Source: CAYXBG01 sp964463145
GTDB taxonomy: Bacteria; Acidobacteriota; UBA6911; RPQK01; CBDAPI01
NCBI GenBank assembly: GCA_964463145.1
Contig: CAYXBG010000031.1
Location: 1-17,005, forward strand
Reading direction: 5' to 3'
DNA length: 17,005 nucleotides
The notes beneath the pieces are model-generated. The model searched no databases and was not told the DNA's origin. It saw only the letters and a program-made list of their open reading frames with translations. How positions within the stretch are numbered: the stretch's first letter is position 1; each line of letters opens with the position of its first letter. Position numbers and translations under genes: made by a program. Positions 15,161-17,005 of the stretch are shown piece by piece.

Positions 15161-15712
15161 TTAACCACGATCCCAGATTATGTCAGGATTGCCTGCACTC
15201 CTATTTAGGGAACGAGCCACAACGAATAATAAGTCAGAGAGTCTATTCAAGTATCGAATAGCAAGCCGAAGGCTTTCATCCTCAACCTCTATACCAGCAA
15301 GTGATACCACTCTACGTTCTGCTCGACGACATGTCGTACGTGCCTGATGGCAAATCGCAGCAGCCAGTGTGCCTCCTGGAAGAATAAAATCTTGCAGCGG
15401 CTGGAGATCCTTATTTAATGAGTCTAACTTGTGTTCCAATTCTTCTACTCGAGTTGGGCTCAGAACACTATGACCTGGAATGCATAACTGTCCCCCCAGA
15501 TCAAAAAGACTATGTTGAACGCTAACCAGAATCGCCTCAATTGCCTCGGGAAGCTCACAAGTGATCAAAACCCCCAGAACACTATTAAGTTCGTCAACAG
15601 AACCGTAGGCCTCTACCCGAGGATCGTCTTTTGCGACTATCTTCCCATCTCCGAGAGATGTCCTACCAGAGTCCCCTTTTTTCGTATAGATCCTAGTGAG
15701 TCGATTACCCAT
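15161..15712 (-). CDS. pduO: PduO-type cob(I)alamin adenosyltransferase
   Basis: 183 residues, the normal length of the stand-alone PduO domain. It adenosylates cob(I)alamin with ATP to form coenzyme B12 in the cytoplasm. All family motifs are present: RIYTKKGDSGRTSLGDG (7-23) for ATP, VEAYGSVDELNS (33-44), FILPGG then the helix HQARTTCRRAERRVV with its catalytic Arg and Glu, and YLNRLSDLLFVVAR. The ATG at 15712 is followed directly by the conserved start of the fold; the ribosome site is poor. No cobalamin riboswitch B12-box is visible in the 255 bases upstream. No B12-dependent enzyme gene lies in the window, so the user of the cofactor is elsewhere. The symporter upstream is on the same strand but too distant to be clearly co-transcribed. 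Confidence 0.94.
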   Translation of the reverse strand: MGNRLTRIYTKKGDSGRTSLGDGKIVAKDDPRVEAYGSVDELNSVLGVLITCELPEAIEAILVSVQHSLFDLGGQLCIPGHSVLSPTRVEELEHKLDSLNKDLQPLQDFILPGGTLAAAICHQARTTCRRAERRVVSLAGIEVEDESLRLAIRYLNRLSDLLFVVARSLNRSAGNPDIIWDRG

Positions 15713-15967
15713 GACTGGCCCAGTATTAGAATTTCAGAGTAAACATTCAAGGTTCATTCTGAAAACACATTGAATATGGCTATCTTCTGAACTCAAATCA
15801 AACTCCAATAGCTTGCTCCTCATTGAAAAAAGATCGCTTCACACTGATTAATGGATTTTGAAATTTATTTTCACACAAAGATACTTAAACCAATTAATCA
15901 ATGTAAAACATTAAGTAATTTTCACCTGAGAACAAACCCCTATCCAAGCTAGCCTCAAAATTTACAC
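15713..15967. other. A+T-rich spacer between symporter and PduO genes
   Basis: 255 bases, much richer in A+T than the genes around it. It contains no clear terminator hairpin for the symporter and no convincing promoter for pduO. A 29-codon minus-strand ORF (15734-15823) is present but was rejected. Confidence 0.5.
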
Positions 15968-17005
15968 CTAGCTTTGTGGCTTCAATTGACCCTCAGAAGC
16001 TGCCACCATTACAGCAACAGTCGCATCACCAGTAACGTTAGTTAGAGTGCGGCACATATCTAGAATTCGATCGACTCCAAAAATAAGGGCTATACCAGCA
16101 CTTGGGATGCCTAGTGCCTCAAGTATAAGAACTAACATTATTATTCCGGCACCTGGAACAGAAGCAGATCCAATCGAAGCCAAGACGGCCATTAGGACGA
16201 TAGTCAACTGGGCAGTCCAGTCTAGCTGCATTCCTAACGCTTGCGCTATAAAGACAGTTGCCACCGATTGATACAGACCCGTACCATCCATGTTAGTGAT
16301 GGCCCCCAGAGGCAAAACAAAAGAAGAGATCTCCTCGGAAACCCCGAGATTCTCTTCCGCTCTTTCCATGGTCAAAGGCAAAGTAGCCGCACTGGAACTG
16401 GTTGAAAATGCTACCAGTTGAGCCGGCCCAATACCATTGAGGAACATAGTGAACTTCATTGGGGTCATGCAGCGGATAATCAGTCCGTAGGTGATCATCA
16501 TGTGTATTACCAAGCTCAAAATAACCACCAAGCAGTATTGCCCTAGGGCTGACAATAGATGCAGCACACCGCCGGGATTATCCGATGTGACTGATGTAAT
16601 AGTACTGGCTATTAGAGCGAACACACCCAAAGGTGCTATCAACATAATGAGATCAACCAGCTTAATGATAATCTCATTCAGGGTTTCAAAAAACCCCAGG
16701 AAAACTTTGGCCTTTTCTTTCTTCAGTTGAATTGCCCCAACCCCTATTAGAATTGCAAAAAATACCACCTGCAGCATATTCCGATTACTGGAAGCTGCAC
16801 CAAAAAAGTTCTCTGGCACAATGTCAACAAAAGGCTGCAAGGGACCTCGCTCCTTTGTGACCGATGCATCCCGTTGCCTTCCCGAGATATTTTGTTCATA
16901 GGTTTGTTGAAGACGTTCCCGCATCTCCTTGGGGACTTGCTTTCCAGGTTCGATTAAATGAACGGTGACAAGCCCAATACACACAGCAATAGCTGTCGTA
17001 ATTAC
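15968..17005 (-). CDS. Dicarboxylate/amino acid:cation symporter (GltP/DctA type, N-terminus cut by window edge)
   Basis: The frame is open to base 17005, so the first helices are outside the window; 345 residues remain. It is an inner-membrane DAACS (SDF) transporter with the two re-entrant loops visible: STSSSAATLPLTMERAEENL (HP1) and GSASVPGAGIIML (HP2). Helix 7 has NMDGTGLY, the Na+ site. Helix 8 reads VDRILDMCRTLTNVTGD, keeping the residues equivalent to Asp390, Asp394, Arg397, Thr398, Asn401 and Asp405 of archaeal GltPh as I recall them. The Arg favours acidic substrates such as glutamate, aspartate or C4-dicarboxylates, co-transported with Na+ or H+. A long polar insertion (KERLQ-like, about 50 residues) lies between early helices near the window edge, as in several bacterial DctA-like proteins. 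The upstream context is not visible. Confidence 0.92.
   Translation of the reverse strand, partial: VITTAIAVCIGLVTVHLIEPGKQVPKEMRERLQQTYEQNISGRQRDASVTKERGPLQPFVDIVPENFFGAASSNRNMLQVVFFAILIGVGAIQLKKEKAKVFLGFFETLNEIIIKLVDLIMLIAPLGVFALIASTITSVTSDNPGGVLHLLSALGQYCLVVILSLVIHMMITYGLIIRCMTPMKFTMFLNGIGPAQLVAFSTSSSAATLPLTMERAEENLGVSEEISSFVLPLGAITNMDGTGLYQSVATVFIAQALGMQLDWTAQLTIVLMAVLASIGSASVPGAGIIMLVLILEALGIPSAGIALIFGVDRILDMCRTLTNVTGDATVAVMVAASEGQLKPQS

Noticed and set aside
15734..15823. 29-codon minus-strand ORF between symporter and pduO
   Set aside because: The ATG has no ribosome site; a TTG inside it has AGGAG upstream, but the peptide shows no recognisable feature.
15713..15967. Cobalamin riboswitch upstream of pduO
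   Set aside because: I looked for the B12-box pattern on the minus strand and found none; the spacer is simply A+T-rich.

Overview
The window is a piece of a Gram-negative bacterial chromosome, a little under half G+C by eye. It carries about 15 protein genes, one tRNA gene and several well-defined control sites. An outer membrane is implied by a TonB-dependent receptor, by two lipoprotein-like exported proteins and by a periplasmic-type flavocytochrome. The gene set (ROK kinase, 7Fe ferredoxin, FecA-like receptor with a carboxypeptidase-regulatory domain, SDR-DUF2867 protein, PduO-type adenosyltransferase) would suit a free-living heterotroph, for example a Verrucomicrobiota- or Acidobacteriota-like lineage. 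The sequence alone does not fix the phylum. I see no phage, IS element, CRISPR array or rRNA.

Layout. 1-3097 (minus strand) is a probable operon: a GmhA-like SIS sugar-phosphate isomerase, then a ROK sugar kinase, then an FAD-dependent oxidoreductase that runs off the left edge. 3178-5149 (plus) holds a LOG-family phosphoribohydrolase followed closely by a DinF-type MATE transporter; the transporter's best start codon is ATT. 5150-7889 (plus) is an iron-acquisition unit: a -35/-10 promoter with a strong Fur box just downstream, two nested or adjacent palindromes, a run of ten C's in the leader, and a FecA-like receptor. 7929-9761 (minus, convergent) encodes an exported flavocytochrome with an N-terminal flavin domain and three C-terminal c-type haem motifs.

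9948-13330 (minus) contains, in transcription order, an exported CbiX-like protein, a 57-residue membrane-anchored zinc-ribbon protein not expected from a length-filtered gene call, tRNA-Glu(UUC), an SDR-DUF2867 protein, and an overlapping T4 endonuclease V-like gene. 13435-15133 (plus) has a candidate 24-residue ORF, a 7Fe ferredoxin, a long spacer with a doubtful minus-strand ORF, and a short membrane-anchored lytic transglycosylase. 15161-17005 (minus) has a PduO-type cobalamin adenosyltransferase and a glutamate/aspartate-type DAACS symporter that runs off the right edge.

How they work together. The clearest story is redox and iron: a Fur-controlled receptor beside an exported flavocytochrome, with a ferredoxin and an exported tetrapyrrole-chelatase-like protein nearby. 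That the flavocytochrome or CbiX-like protein acts on the same iron or tetrapyrrole pathway is inference from position only. Most of the other genes look like ordinary housekeeping or accessory metabolism. The less ordinary items are the exported CbiX-like protein with its zinc-ribbon partner, the flavocytochrome architecture and the receptor promoter.
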